In this document: positions 1 through 8,347 of the stretch, one piece after another | Layout: every line of letters starts with the position of its first letter | How positions within the stretch are numbered: the stretch's first letter is position 1 | Assembly (NCBI GenBank): GCA_910587775.1 | Contig: CAJUNF010000001.1 | Coordinates: 1 to 64,000, forward strand | DNA: 64,000 bases | From: an uncultured Bacilli bacterium | Lineage (GTDB): Bacteria > Bacillota_I > Bacilli_A > RF39 > UBA660 | Direction: 5' to 3' | Notes under the pieces: model-generated | Told to the model about the DNA's origin: nothing | What the model saw: only the letters and a program-made list of their open reading frames with translations | The model's database searches: none | Made by a program: the position numbers and the translations under genes

Positions 1-370
1 TCGCGAAGATAAAAAACAAGAGAGAAATCAAAATGTTTATTCTTTATATGACACCTCTCTTAAAAAAACTGTATATGTAGGAAGAACCAATGATTTAGAT
101 AGAAAGAGAGCTGAACATAGTAGAAATCCTGAAAGAGCACGTTTACGAATGGACGTAGAAGGTACAAATTTAACGCTAGATGAAGCAAGGGCTACAGAAC
201 AGAAGCTAATTATAAAATATGGAACTTTAAATAGTGGAATTCCTGGATGTAACAAAAGGAATGGAATTTCTCCCAAAAATAAAAAATATGATTATTATAT
301 GGCTTTAGCAGATAGCTTATTTAATGAAACATATGTAGGAGATGATATAATATGGACACCAAGAAATTAG
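1..370 (+). CDS. C-terminal end of a GIY-YIG nuclease-type polymorphic toxin (5' end outside window)
   Basis: The frame is open from the left edge (codons from base 2), so this is the last ~122 residues of a longer protein. It contains VYSLYDTS (bases 38-61), then VYVGRTN, a following R/K-rich segment and an EH, the layout of a GIY-YIG nuclease core. Further on come EQKLIIKYG and NGISPKNKKYDYYM, a combination I associate with the C-terminal toxin tips of RHS/WXG-type polymorphic toxins. The inferred role is a secreted nuclease toxin used against competitors. A 50-aa gene overlaps its end, and a hairpin terminator follows. The N-terminal delivery domain cannot be seen, so the delivery route is unknown. 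Confidence 0.7.
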   Translation, partial: REDKKQERNQNVYSLYDTSLKKTVYVGRTNDLDRKRAEHSRNPERARLRMDVEGTNLTLDEARATEQKLIIKYGTLNSGIPGCNKRNGISPKNKKYDYYMALADSLFNETYVGDDIIWTPRN

Positions 371-504
371 ATAAAAAAAAGATAAAAAATTGGATTGATG
401 GAGATACTTTCTTAGTAAAGATTGATAATGTTTCTGAAGAATATCAAGAATATAAAGATAAGTATTTAGCTTTAATATATAAAAATGATTGTGATTCCAA
501 ATAA
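352..504 (+). CDS. Small 50-aa protein overlapping the toxin 3' end; candidate immunity protein
   Basis: An ATG at 352 opens a 50-codon frame that overlaps the last 19 bases of the toxin gene and ends just before a terminator. The product starts MDTKKLDKKKIKNWIDGD and is rich in charged and aromatic residues, with no signal peptide or membrane segment. In polymorphic toxin loci the gene directly after the toxin tip is normally its immunity gene, so position suggests that role. At 50 aa it is short for an immunity protein and could be a truncated remnant. I do not recognise the family. Confidence 0.45.
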   Translation: MDTKKLDKKKIKNWIDGDTFLVKIDNVSEEYQEYKDKYLALIYKNDCDSK

Positions 505-507
505 AAG

Positions 508-535
508 AGATATGGCAATTACCATATCCTTTTTT
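508..535. terminator. Bidirectional hairpin terminator between the toxin locus and gapA
   Basis: The arms GATATGG (509-515) and CCATATC (522-528) pair around a 6-base loop. A T-run follows on the plus strand, and the A-rich left flank gives a T-run on the minus strand. It sits between the convergent ends of the toxin/immunity pair and gapA and can serve both. Confidence 0.75.
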
Positions 536-1538
536 ATTGAAATAATTTTTTTGCTGTACGCATCATTTGTGCAGTATATCCAAGTTCATTATCATACCAT
601 GCTACTACTTTTATCATTTGACGACCATTTACTTCAATTATATTTGTTAATAAAGTATCAACTGTTGCACCAACTTTTTTTCCTAAAATATCACTTGAAA
701 CGATAGGATCATGGGTTACTTTTAATGTTTCATTTTGATTTTTTTCTAATACATGATTTATTTCTTCAATTGTAGTATTGGTTTTTAATTCTAGTGTAAC
801 ATCTATCATAGATCCATCACTTACTGGGACACGATATGCTACCCCATCTAGTTTTCCTTTTAAATCAGGAATTACTTCTCCTATTGCTTTGGCAGCACCA
901 GTTGAAGCTGGAACAATATTCATAGCACAAGCTCTTCCTCTTCTTGCTTTATATCCTTTATTATGAGCTATATCAAGTGTTGCTTGATCATTTGTGTATG
1001 CATGAACTGTACTCATAAAGCCTTTTTCTATTCCAAATGAATCATTTAATACTTTTAAAACTGGTGCTAAGCAGTTTGTTGTACAAGATGCTGCAGAAAT
1101 AATTTGTTCACTTCCATCTAAGATATTATCATTTACATTATAAACGATGGTTTTCATTTCGCCTTTTCCAGGAGCAGAAATTAATACTTTTTTTGCTCCT
1201 GCTTTAATATGTTTATAACATCCTTCAAAGTCTGTAAAATGTCCAGTACATTCTAATACTAAATCAATATCTAGTTCTTTCCAAGGTAAGTTTTCTGGAT
1301 TAGTTTCTTTAAATACTTTGATCTTTTTTTGATTGTTGATAACTAAGTTATCTTCTTCATAAGATATTATATCTTCATGAAATGAACGATGATTTGTATC
1401 ATATTTTAATAGATACGCTAAGTCTTCAGCATTTGTTAAATCATTGATTGCGACGATATCAAAATCTATTCCTGTAATCATTTCTCTAAATGCTAATCTT
1501 CCAATTCTTCCAAAACCATTAATTGCTACTTTTATCAT
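534..1538 (-). CDS. gapA: Glyceraldehyde-3-phosphate dehydrogenase, NAD-type
   Basis: This is the glycolytic enzyme converting glyceraldehyde-3-phosphate, NAD+ and phosphate to 1,3-bisphosphoglycerate in the cytoplasm. At 334 aa it is the usual full length. The N-terminal Rossmann motif INGFGRIGR is clear, and an Asp in INDLT fits NAD rather than NADP preference. The catalytic Cys152 sits in SAASCTTNC, and the C-terminus keeps WYDNELGY. The ATG is preceded by AAAGGA. The 42-base gap to the upstream kinase-like gene holds an inverted pair of DnaA-box-like 9-mers. The gene appears monocistronic or the last in its unit. It does not sit with pgk/tpi/eno as in many Firmicutes. Confidence 0.97.
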   Translation of the reverse strand: MIKVAINGFGRIGRLAFREMITGIDFDIVAINDLTNAEDLAYLLKYDTNHRSFHEDIISYEEDNLVINNQKKIKVFKETNPENLPWKELDIDLVLECTGHFTDFEGCYKHIKAGAKKVLISAPGKGEMKTIVYNVNDNILDGSEQIISAASCTTNCLAPVLKVLNDSFGIEKGFMSTVHAYTNDQATLDIAHNKGYKARRGRACAMNIVPASTGAAKAIGEVIPDLKGKLDGVAYRVPVSDGSMIDVTLELKTNTTIEEINHVLEKNQNETLKVTHDPIVSSDILGKKVGATVDTLLTNIIEVNGRQMIKVVAWYDNELGYTAQMMRTAKKLFQ

Positions 1539-1553
1539 AAAATTCCTTTCTTG

Positions 1554-1579
1554 TGTGGATAAGTAGTAAGTTATCCACT
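1554..1579. promoter_or_regulatory. Inverted pair of DnaA-box-like 9-mers (or plain hairpin) upstream of gapA
   Basis: The minus strand reads TTATCCACA at 1562-1554, an exact match to the DnaA-box consensus. The plus strand reads TTATCCACT at 1571-1579, one mismatch. They face each other with 8 bases between, so they also form an 8-bp perfect inverted repeat. It could be a DnaA binding site acting on gapA, or simply a hairpin between two genes. There is no strong T-run, which argues against a terminator. Confidence 0.35.
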
Positions 1580-1580
1580 T

Positions 1581-3215
1581 TTAACCTATAAATTCTCTTA
1601 AGATAGAGTCATCTTTTACATATTCACTACTAATTGGATAGAATCCTTTTAAAGAGTTTAGAAGTCTTCTTGCTTCTTCATAATAAGGAGAATCCATTTG
1701 TACAGAGTATAAAAGAGGCTCTGCATAAATTTTTAATACACCTATCTCATAAGATAGTGCTGTATTAATAATAATATCTGCTTGATGGATATATGGGAAA
1801 ATATATTTTTCTTCCCCTGCTCTTACAATCTGCCATTCTTCAATTGTTTGATCTACTTTTTTTCCACGAGTACGATTATCTCTTATAATACGTCTTAAAA
1901 GACGCATATCAACTGTTGATATGTAGTTATGACGATCTATATTTAAAGGAATAAATGGACTTAAATATATTTTGTATTTATTTTCTTCTTTTATGTATGG
2001 AACTAAATCATCATTTAGACAATGAAGTCCTTCAATTAAAACGATACTATTTTTATTTAATTTTAGTTTGTTATTGTTAAATTCTTTTTTACCATTTACA
2101 AAATTGTATTCTGGCATTTCCATTTCTTCGCCTTTTAATAAGCTAACTAATGTCTTATTAAATAGTTCTAAGTCAATTGCATGAAGGCATTCAAAATCAA
2201 AATCACCTTTATCATTTTTAGGAGTATCTTTACGATCTACAAAAAAGTCATCTGTGGAGATACATACTGGATCAAATCCTTTGGCTTTTAAATAAGTTGA
2301 TAAGCGCTTTGTTGTGGTTGTTTTTCCAGAAGATGATGGACCTGCTATTAAAACAATTTTGACTTCTCTTCTTGACATAATTTCTTCTGCAACTTTTAAA
2401 ATGGATTCATTAAATATTAATTCATTTGCTTCCATAAAATTTTTGATTTTACTATGGCTTACTAAGTCATTCATATCAGATAAATATGGAGTATTCATAA
2501 GTCTTAACCATTTTTTACTTGCGAAAAAGTTTTCAATAATGTTGTCATAATGAACATAATCTGGAACTTCTCCATCTAATAAACTTGGACAAACTAGGAT
2601 AATTCTATTTTTTCCAATATAAATTAAATCGTATTTTGTAATACTTCCTGTATCATGAGGCATGAAATTATAATAGTAATTTATTTTATTTCGCATTTTA
2701 TATAATGTAACTATTTCATTGCTGATATTTTGAATGTTTTTAGCTTTTTCTAATTCTTTAGTTGATAAAAAATAATTATATGCATCTTTTTTTAGAATGT
2801 TGTATTTTTGAAATAGTTCTTTAGAGGAAATAATTTCTGCCATCTTTTCTTTAATTTTATTTAATTCATTATTTGTTAAATTTTCTGGAATAATTATTTC
2901 ACTTAAAATTCCTTTTGGAACACTATGTAAAAAATGAATTTCACTAGTAGGATATAGTTCTTTTACTGCAACTTCAAAAATAAATTTTAGAGCTGATTGA
3001 TACATTTTATATCCAGCTAAATCTTGAACATCAAAAAAAGAAACTTTTGCATCTTGCAAAGCTTTTGTGTCTAAGGAACTAATTTCATTATTAATTTTCA
3101 CCCCTAAAATAGGATTTTTAGGATTTTTGATTTCTTTACTAATTTCGTAGTAAGTAGTTCCTTTTTCATATTCTTTTTTGCGATTATTTCGAAATGTGAT
3201 TGTTATTTTACTCAT
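1581..3215 (-). CDS. Nucleoside (uridine) kinase-like protein with N-terminal TGS and ThrRS-like domains
   Basis: The 544-aa protein has three parts. Residues ~1-65 are a TGS-like ubiquitin fold. Next comes a segment resembling the second additional domain of threonyl-tRNA synthetase (HSVPKG ~95, then MPHDTGS ~185). From ~280 there is a uridine kinase/phosphoribulokinase P-loop domain with IAGPSSSGKTTTTKRLS. This fused architecture is known from Thermotoga and many Clostridia, usually annotated as uridine kinase or nucleoside kinase. The predicted reaction is NTP-dependent phosphorylation of uridine or cytidine; the role of the N-terminal part is unknown. A TAAAAT -10 with an upstream TG lies at ~3240-3245, and AGGGG precedes the ATG. 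Confidence 0.8.
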   Translation of the reverse strand: MSKITITFRNNRKKEYEKGTTYYEISKEIKNPKNPILGVKINNEISSLDTKALQDAKVSFFDVQDLAGYKMYQSALKFIFEVAVKELYPTSEIHFLHSVPKGILSEIIIPENLTNNELNKIKEKMAEIISSKELFQKYNILKKDAYNYFLSTKELEKAKNIQNISNEIVTLYKMRNKINYYYNFMPHDTGSITKYDLIYIGKNRIILVCPSLLDGEVPDYVHYDNIIENFFASKKWLRLMNTPYLSDMNDLVSHSKIKNFMEANELIFNESILKVAEEIMSRREVKIVLIAGPSSSGKTTTTKRLSTYLKAKGFDPVCISTDDFFVDRKDTPKNDKGDFDFECLHAIDLELFNKTLVSLLKGEEMEMPEYNFVNGKKEFNNNKLKLNKNSIVLIEGLHCLNDDLVPYIKEENKYKIYLSPFIPLNIDRHNYISTVDMRLLRRIIRDNRTRGKKVDQTIEEWQIVRAGEEKYIFPYIHQADIIINTALSYEIGVLKIYAEPLLYSVQMDSPYYEEARRLLNSLKGFYPISSEYVKDDSILREFIG

Positions 3216-3365
3216 TTCATACCCCTCTTATTCTAATTTATTTTAGCATAGATCTTTTGGAAAAAAAAGTTTTAATAAAAGTAAAATATAGTAGTGACTT
3301 AATTCGTCATTCTTTTTCTGTATTTTTTGTTATTCTTTTACCAAGTTATAAAAAGAGGGATAGAT

Positions 3366-3935
3366 ATGAATATTGTACCAACTGTTTTAGAAAGAAATAA
3401 TAATCATGAATATGCTTATGATTTGTATTCAAGACTTTTGAAGGATCGCATTGTTTTTTTATCTGGAGAAATAAATGATATAAGTGCTAATTTAATTGTT
3501 TCAGAATTGTTATATTTAGATTCTTTAAATCATGAGGAGATATCTTTATATATTAATAGTCCTGGAGGTAGTGTTACAGCTGGATTTGCTATTTATGATA
3601 CCATGAATTTTATTGATAGTAATGTTCGAACTATTGTAATTGGAATGGCAGCAAGTATGGCGGCATTTTTACTTAGTAGTGGAACAAGTGGAATGCGCTG
3701 TGCTTTACCAAATGCTGAGGTAATGATTCATCAACCTCTTGGTGGAGTAGAAGGTCAAGCAACAGATATGAAAATAGCTTGTGAGCGTATTTTAAAAATG
3801 AGAGAAAAGTTAAATCAAATACTTGCAAAACAAACAAATCAAAAGCTTTCAACTATTATAAAAGATACCGAACGAGATAATTTTATGGATGCCAAAGAGG
3901 CAAAAAAATATGGCTTAATAGATTGTATTCTATAA
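3366..3935 (+). CDS. clpP: ATP-dependent Clp protease proteolytic subunit
   Basis: This is the serine peptidase that forms the 14-mer barrel of Clp proteases and degrades substrates delivered by ClpX/ClpC. The ATG at 3366 is preferred to an in-frame TTG at 3327, because AGAGGG lies just upstream of 3366 and the protein then begins [10 protein letters not shown] as usual for ClpP. Length is 189 aa. The triad is visible as S97 (GMAASMAA), H122 (MIHQPLGG) and D171 (ERDNFMD). No CtsR repeat or CIRCE element is obvious upstream. It is one of the few core genes on the plus strand, and its last 6 bases overlap the convergent next gene. Confidence 0.97.
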   Translation: MNIVPTVLERNNNHEYAYDLYSRLLKDRIVFLSGEINDISANLIVSELLYLDSLNHEEISLYINSPGGSVTAGFAIYDTMNFIDSNVRTIVIGMAASMAAFLLSSGTSGMRCALPNAEVMIHQPLGGVEGQATDMKIACERILKMREKLNQILAKQTNQKLSTIIKDTERDNFMDAKEAKKYGLIDCIL

Positions 3936-4448
3936 GCCTTTTTCTCTTTTATCTTCTCGTATTTCTATTAAGTTTTGATCTAAAAATCTTTGTAGGAAAA
4001 TAGCATTATGCTCATTTTCTATATTTATTTTCGTTTGCCAATTTACTTCACCATTAATTATTTCAATATCATAGAATATTAATGTTTGATAAGTACTAAT
4101 TTCATTTGCCAATTCTAATATTGCTTTTCTTTGTGATTCATTTATTGATTTTGGAAAATAAAATTGACCCATTTTACCATAGTTTTTATCATTTGGGGTG
4201 GTATTATAAAATACAGGATCTCCTAGTAATGTAAAAAAAACTGCTGGAATATGAGCTGGATATGTTTTTTTTACCGAGCTCAACAAAGGAACATCATTAT
4301 ATTTTTCTTGGATTCTCTCTGTAAATTCAAAAATATGATAAGACTTTTCTGTACGTTCTCCAAATTTTTCTATTTCACCGTTTTGGTAACCATGATTTGT
4401 ATCTACTGGATTATCTCCATGAAAAATAGCTATTTTATAATTGTCCAT
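3930..4448 (-). CDS. Conserved-looking protein of unknown function, 172 aa
   Basis: I do not recognise this family. It is a soluble, acidic/aromatic-rich protein with no signal peptide or membrane segment; it begins [16 protein letters not shown] and has a segment [22 protein letters not shown] is placed correctly before the ATG at 4448, and an extended -10 (TG-T-TATAAT) lies at 4472-4479, so it is probably expressed as a single gene. Its stop overlaps the end of clpP by 6 bases on the opposite strand, with no clear terminator between them. Confidence 0.7.
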   Translation of the reverse strand: MDNYKIAIFHGDNPVDTNHGYQNGEIEKFGERTEKSYHIFEFTERIQEKYNDVPLLSSVKKTYPAHIPAVFFTLLGDPVFYNTTPNDKNYGKMGQFYFPKSINESQRKAILELANEISTYQTLIFYDIEIINGEVNWQTKINIENEHNAIFLQRFLDQNLIEIREDKREKGL

Positions 4449-4471
4449 AAAAAAACTCCCTACTTTAATTT

Positions 4472-4479
4472 ATTATAAC
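4472..4479 (-). promoter_or_regulatory. Extended -10 promoter for the 172-aa gene
   Basis: On the minus strand, TATAAT (4477-4472) is preceded by TG one base further up. No -35 match is seen at the usual distance, which is common for extended -10 promoters. Confidence 0.5.
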
Positions 4480-4526
4480 ACTAAAATAGAGAATTATTTT
4501 TTATATAAGAGAATTTAACACTTTTT

Positions 4527-5201
4527 CTACATTCTTTTTCTTACTAATATTACTGGACAACCAGATAATCTAGAATAATCTGTTTTTTCTTTTTCAACTT
4601 TAAAACCACTATCTTCTAGTTGTTGTAATCTATAACATAAGAAATCTACATAATACATAAAATCGCGATAAGAGTAAAACATCATATTACCACTACAAAT
4701 ACATGTTTGAATAGCCATTTCTAATTTTCTTTTTATCGCTGTGTTGATAATTATTTCTGTAGCATCACAAGGTGCATCAGAAATTAATAAATCTGCATTT
4801 GGTTCTGAATTTTCATGAAAGTTTTCTTTGTAATTTATAATATTTTTATAAGATAAATCTATTAATTGCGGATCATAAACATGAATTTCATCTTGTTTTT
4901 GAATAGATGCATTAAGTGCTAAAGATAAAGCTGGTATAAATCCACAAGCAACTTCCGTAATTTTTTTTGTTTCTAGTGAAGGAAATTTACTTTTTAATAA
5001 GTCTACAAATTGATAATATGGATTTAATTCATTTAGTATTGCATTTTTATAAGAATAAATTTGTAATATGACATCTACAAAATCTTCGTCTGTATATAAT
5101 CTTTCTTTAATAAAAAGTTGAATATTTTTTGGATATTTTGCGATATTGTTTTTTAAAAATTCATTTATTTCTAATTGCTTTTCTTTTGATATTTTAAACA
5201 T
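4527..5201 (-). CDS. Possible SAM-dependent methyltransferase-like protein, 224 aa
   Basis: The middle of the protein has ITEVACGFIPALSLAL (~80-95), which resembles motif I of class I methyltransferases. It is followed by HVYDPQLIDLSYKNI in the place of the acidic motif II, then ADLLISDAPCDAT. The fold is therefore probably Rossmann-like. The glycine-rich loop is atypical (AxG rather than GxG), and no substrate is suggested. A good sigma-A promoter lies just upstream with a palindrome over its -10. It is not in an evident operon. Confidence 0.5.
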   Translation of the reverse strand: MFKISKEKQLEINEFLKNNIAKYPKNIQLFIKERLYTDEDFVDVILQIYSYKNAILNELNPYYQFVDLLKSKFPSLETKKITEVACGFIPALSLALNASIQKQDEIHVYDPQLIDLSYKNIINYKENFHENSEPNADLLISDAPCDATEIIINTAIKRKLEMAIQTCICSGNMMFYSYRDFMYYVDFLCYRLQQLEDSGFKVEKEKTDYSRLSGCPVILVRKRM

Positions 5202-5226
5202 TTAAATAACCCCTTTTTGTTAGGTT

Positions 5227-5254
5227 ATTATAACGTTATAAGTTTAAAAGTCAA
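5227..5254 (-). promoter_or_regulatory. Sigma-A promoter with a 14-base palindrome over the -10
   Basis: On the minus strand, -35 TTGACT (5254-5249), a 16-base spacer and -10 TATAAT (5232-5227) form a near-consensus promoter for the methyltransferase-like gene. The perfect palindrome TTATAACGTTATAA (5228-5241) covers the -10 and could be a repressor site. Confidence 0.6.
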
Positions 5255-5270
5255 GTTTTTTTGTTATAAT

Positions 5271-6200
5271 TTACTTTTTTTGGGTTTCATAGGAATCTAG
5301 TAATTTTTTCATTTTAATAAAATGATGATTAATTCCTGATTTTCCTATTTTATAACCTGTTTCTAATGTAATGATTTCTGATAATTCTAAATAGGATGAT
5401 TCTGGGTATTTTTCACGATAATCTAATACAATTTTTGTTTTTTCATCTAATAAGTCGATTAAATCTTGTTCTTTTAATTTTTGAATCAATTGTAATTGTT
5501 TTAATCCTGTTGTTGTAGTTTTCTCTTGATTTGCTATTTCACAGTTATTAAGACGATTTACCATATTTTTGTGATCTCGGTAAATTCTTATGTCTTCAAA
5601 ATAGAATAAAGAGTTTGTTGCTTCAAATGCTTTAATTAAATCACTTATCATTTCTGCACTTTTCATATATACCATATAGCGATTTGCTCTTTTTAATACT
5701 TTGGCATCAAATTCTAACGATAGTAGAATATTTTGAACAAATAAGGCATCTTTTTTCGTTTGAAATACAAATTCTAGATGATAACCACTTGTACTTGGAT
5801 CATTAATGGATCCTGTCACTAAAAAAGAACCTCTAATATAAGCTATTTTAGCTTCTCTTTCTTCTAGATAATCTAATTTCATATCTATTTTTTTACCCTT
5901 GTCATATATTGATAAGGATTCTAAGATTTCTTCTATTTTTTCTTTTATTTCAAAAATATATATTTGTTTGATACGAAATCTTTTTTGATTACGTACTGTA
6001 ATATTTATTGGTACATTAAAAAGTTCTTTCATATCTTTATATACTCTTCTTGCAACAGATGCATTTTCAAAAGATAAAGTAATGGTATTTTTCGTAAATT
6101 TCGCATCATAACGAATCATTGCAGATAATTCACAAAGTATTCCCATTCTACTAATGACTTGTTTAGTTATTTCTTCTTTCATTTTGGTTGAAAATGTCAT
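5271..6200 (-). CDS. whiA: WhiA-family DNA-binding regulator
   Basis: WhiA proteins carry an N-terminal LAGLIDADG-homing-endonuclease-like fold without nuclease activity and a C-terminal helix-turn-helix. They act in sporulation control in actinomycetes and in division or chromosome segregation in Firmicutes. This 309-aa protein has the family signature AYIRGSFLVTGSINDP (~118-133) and, at the C-terminus, YPESSYLELSEI followed by GKSGINHH, the HTH region. AGGTGAT precedes the ATG. The usual neighbours rapZ and yvcK are absent, so the gene stands alone here. Confidence 0.93.
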   Translation of the reverse strand: MTFSTKMKEEITKQVISRMGILCELSAMIRYDAKFTKNTITLSFENASVARRVYKDMKELFNVPINITVRNQKRFRIKQIYIFEIKEKIEEILESLSIYDKGKKIDMKLDYLEEREAKIAYIRGSFLVTGSINDPSTSGYHLEFVFQTKKDALFVQNILLSLEFDAKVLKRANRYMVYMKSAEMISDLIKAFEATNSLFYFEDIRIYRDHKNMVNRLNNCEIANQEKTTTTGLKQLQLIQKLKEQDLIDLLDEKTKIVLDYREKYPESSYLELSEIITLETGYKIGKSGINHHFIKMKKLLDSYETQKK

Positions 6201-6230
6201 ATGATCACCTGCTTAACTATAACAAAAAAA

Positions 6231-6255
6231 AAGAAAAAAAGCGAATATTTCGCTT
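6231..6255 (-). terminator. Terminator of the ftsE-ftsX-M23 operon
   Basis: The arms AGCGAA/TTCGCT (6240-6245, 6249-6254) are followed on the minus strand by a run of T. The hairpin touches the stop codon of the M23 gene. Confidence 0.8.
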
Positions 6256-7457
6256 TATCCCCAATAATCAGTTCTATTATTAAATCTCCATCCATATTGA
6301 TTTGGAAAACCAGGTGGAGTTATAACATTATTTTTATTAATAGATCCTGTAAATTTTCCTTTTGCTACACCAAAATGTAGGTGAGCTCCAAAAGTACATC
6401 CATCGTATCCACCATTGGCTGTTGAAGTACTTCCTCCTCCAACCCAACCAATTATGGTACTTTGATTTACAATATCACCAACATTTACATTAAATTTTAG
6501 TAAGTGATAGTAATATGTTGTATAGGTTTGTCCACCTACTACAACATCAATGTATAACATGTTTCCGCCGCAACGGTATCTTGGAATTTTTCCAGTTACT
6601 TTTCCTGCAGCTGCTGCATATACAGGTGTTCCTTCCGCATTTCCACCAATATCTAGTGCATTGTGATATTCTCCCCAACGTGTACCTATTTCACTTGTAA
6701 TAACTCCTCTATTTAAAGGTTTTAGCCATCCTGAGTTATGAGGAATTTGAGTATTTGTACAAGTTGATATCACTACATCATCACTTGTTTTTCCTATTGT
6801 TGATTGGCAATTCTTTTTTTCACTTTCATATTGGTCTTTGGCAATTTGAATTTTCTCAGGTAATCCAAGGGCAAATTTATCATATTCTTCAATATTTTGA
6901 TAAATTTTTTGTATTGCTGCTTGATAGTTTTTAATTTCTTTATCTAAAGCAACTTGCTTGTCTTGTAACTCTTTTTTCAGTTTTTCATTTACTTTGATTT
7001 CTTCTTCTAAGGCTTTTAAGGAATCTTGAATATTTTTTGTAATCATTTCAATTCCTGCAATACGATTAATTAAATCAGTCATAGTACTTGCACTACTTAC
7101 ATATTCTACATAAGCATTTTGACTTTTAATTTGTTGCAAATACTTTAAGGTATTTTCAACCTTTACTTTTAGTTCTCCAATTTTAACATTAGAAGCATCA
7201 ATCTTTTCTTGTGTTTCTGCTTCTTCTTTTCTAGCTTTTGTTAAGTTTTCTTCAGCAGTTTTTTTAGCCTGTTCTTTTGCTGCTGCTTCTTTTTTGGCGG
7301 CTTCACTTTTGGCTTCGTTATCTCTCTGCTCTTGTAGTAATGCCTCATACCTTTTTCTTAAATCACCAAGTGTATCTTCTTTTGCTAAAACAGGTTTTGC
7401 AAATGGAAGCATTAGAATTGTAAAAATTAAAAATAATTTCAATAATTTTTTCATCAT
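6255..7457 (-). CDS. FtsEX-linked peptidoglycan hydrolase, coiled coil plus M23 (EnvC/PcsB/CwlO-like role)
   Basis: A signal peptide at 1-25 (KKLLKLFLIFTILMLPF, then AKPVLAKE) leads into a long Glu/Lys/Ala coiled coil (~30-215) and a C-terminal LytM/M23 zinc peptidase domain. The zinc ligands are intact: H265 and D269 in HNALD, and H361 in HLHFG with H359 as the partner His. Proteins of this shape are activated by the FtsEX transporter through the coiled coil to cut peptidoglycan at division. It is the third gene of the operon and overlaps ftsX by 4 bases, which supports that role. The extracytoplasmic domain holds a Cys pair near the linker (C217, C233). Confidence 0.9.
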   Translation of the reverse strand: MMKKLLKLFLIFTILMLPFAKPVLAKEDTLGDLRKRYEALLQEQRDNEAKSEAAKKEAAAKEQAKKTAEENLTKARKEEAETQEKIDASNVKIGELKVKVENTLKYLQQIKSQNAYVEYVSSASTMTDLINRIAGIEMITKNIQDSLKALEEEIKVNEKLKKELQDKQVALDKEIKNYQAAIQKIYQNIEEYDKFALGLPEKIQIAKDQYESEKKNCQSTIGKTSDDVVISTCTNTQIPHNSGWLKPLNRGVITSEIGTRWGEYHNALDIGGNAEGTPVYAAAAGKVTGKIPRYRCGGNMLYIDVVVGGQTYTTYYYHLLKFNVNVGDIVNQSTIIGWVGGGSTSTANGGYDGCTFGAHLHFGVAKGKFTGSINKNNVITPPGFPNQYGWRFNNRTDYWG

Positions 7458-8347
7458 ATTTTCAAATACTTTCTAACAGCTCTATAACTACCAAACATAC
7501 CTACAATGGATCCTACTGCTAATAAAATAAGTGCTACATAGAATACAAAGTTAAATGGTTCTACTAAATTAATCATATTAGAAACGACATGTCCATCTAA
7601 TTTATCAAATAAGAAATTATATCCATAAATTGTTGCAATTATTGGTACAAGAGATCCAAGTACTCCTAATATAAATCCTTCAAAAATAAATGGCAGTTTG
7701 ATTGCTATGTTACTAGCTCCAACTAATCTCATGATTTCAATTTCATTTTTTCTTGAATAAATAGTTAGTTTTATGGTATTGCTAATTAAAAATGCTGTTA
7801 CTAATACTAAAGCTACAACAATTACTATAGTTCCTTTTGAAACAACATCAAATGCTCCAACAATATTTTCAACCATTCCTTCTCCATATTCTGCTGAAGA
7901 TATAAACTCAAACTTTCTAATTTTTTCGGTTGTAGATTTTAAATCAGTTACATCTTTTACTTTAATAATAAATGAATCTAGTAAAGGATTTGAGTCCAAA
8001 TAATCTAGAGTTGCATTTAAAGTTTCTGATTCATTTTTCATTTCAGCTTTCCACTCTTCTGCATCTTTATAATTGTAGTTATCTACGGAACTCATTTTAT
8101 TTAGTTCTTGTTTTAATTGTTCAACATTTTCGGTTGTTGCTTCTTTTTTTATGTATGCAACTATTGTTAATTCTTTTTCTAATGTTCTTGTAATTTCTCG
8201 AACATTATAAGATAAAATAATTGCCACAGATACTAAAATTAATGTGATAGTAGAACAAGTAATAGCAGCCATACTTAAGCTAAAATTACGACCAGCACTT
8301 TTGAAAGAATCTCTGATACTTCTACTTAGTATTCTTAATGCTCTCAT
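7454..8347 (-). CDS. ftsX: Cell division ABC transporter permease FtsX
   Basis: This 297-aa membrane protein has one N-terminal transmembrane helix, a large extracellular loop (~50-165) and three C-terminal helices, the FtsX topology. It begins MRALRILSRSIRDSFKS. With FtsE it does not pump a solute but passes ATP-driven movement to a peptidoglycan hydrolase, most likely the M23 protein encoded just downstream. It overlaps ftsE by 26 bases and the M23 gene by 4. Confidence 0.95.
   Translation of the reverse strand: MRALRILSRSIRDSFKSAGRNFSLSMAAITCSTITLILVSVAIILSYNVREITRTLEKELTIVAYIKKEATTENVEQLKQELNKMSSVDNYNYKDAEEWKAEMKNESETLNATLDYLDSNPLLDSFIIKVKDVTDLKSTTEKIRKFEFISSAEYGEGMVENIVGAFDVVSKGTIVIVVALVLVTAFLISNTIKLTIYSRKNEIEIMRLVGASNIAIKLPFIFEGFILGVLGSLVPIIATIYGYNFLFDKLDGHVVSNMINLVEPFNFVFYVALILLAVGSIVGMFGSYRAVRKYLKI

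Noticed and set aside
3216..3365. CtsR or CIRCE heat-shock operator upstream of clpP
   Set aside because: No GGTCAAA-type direct repeat or TTAGCACTC inverted repeat is present.
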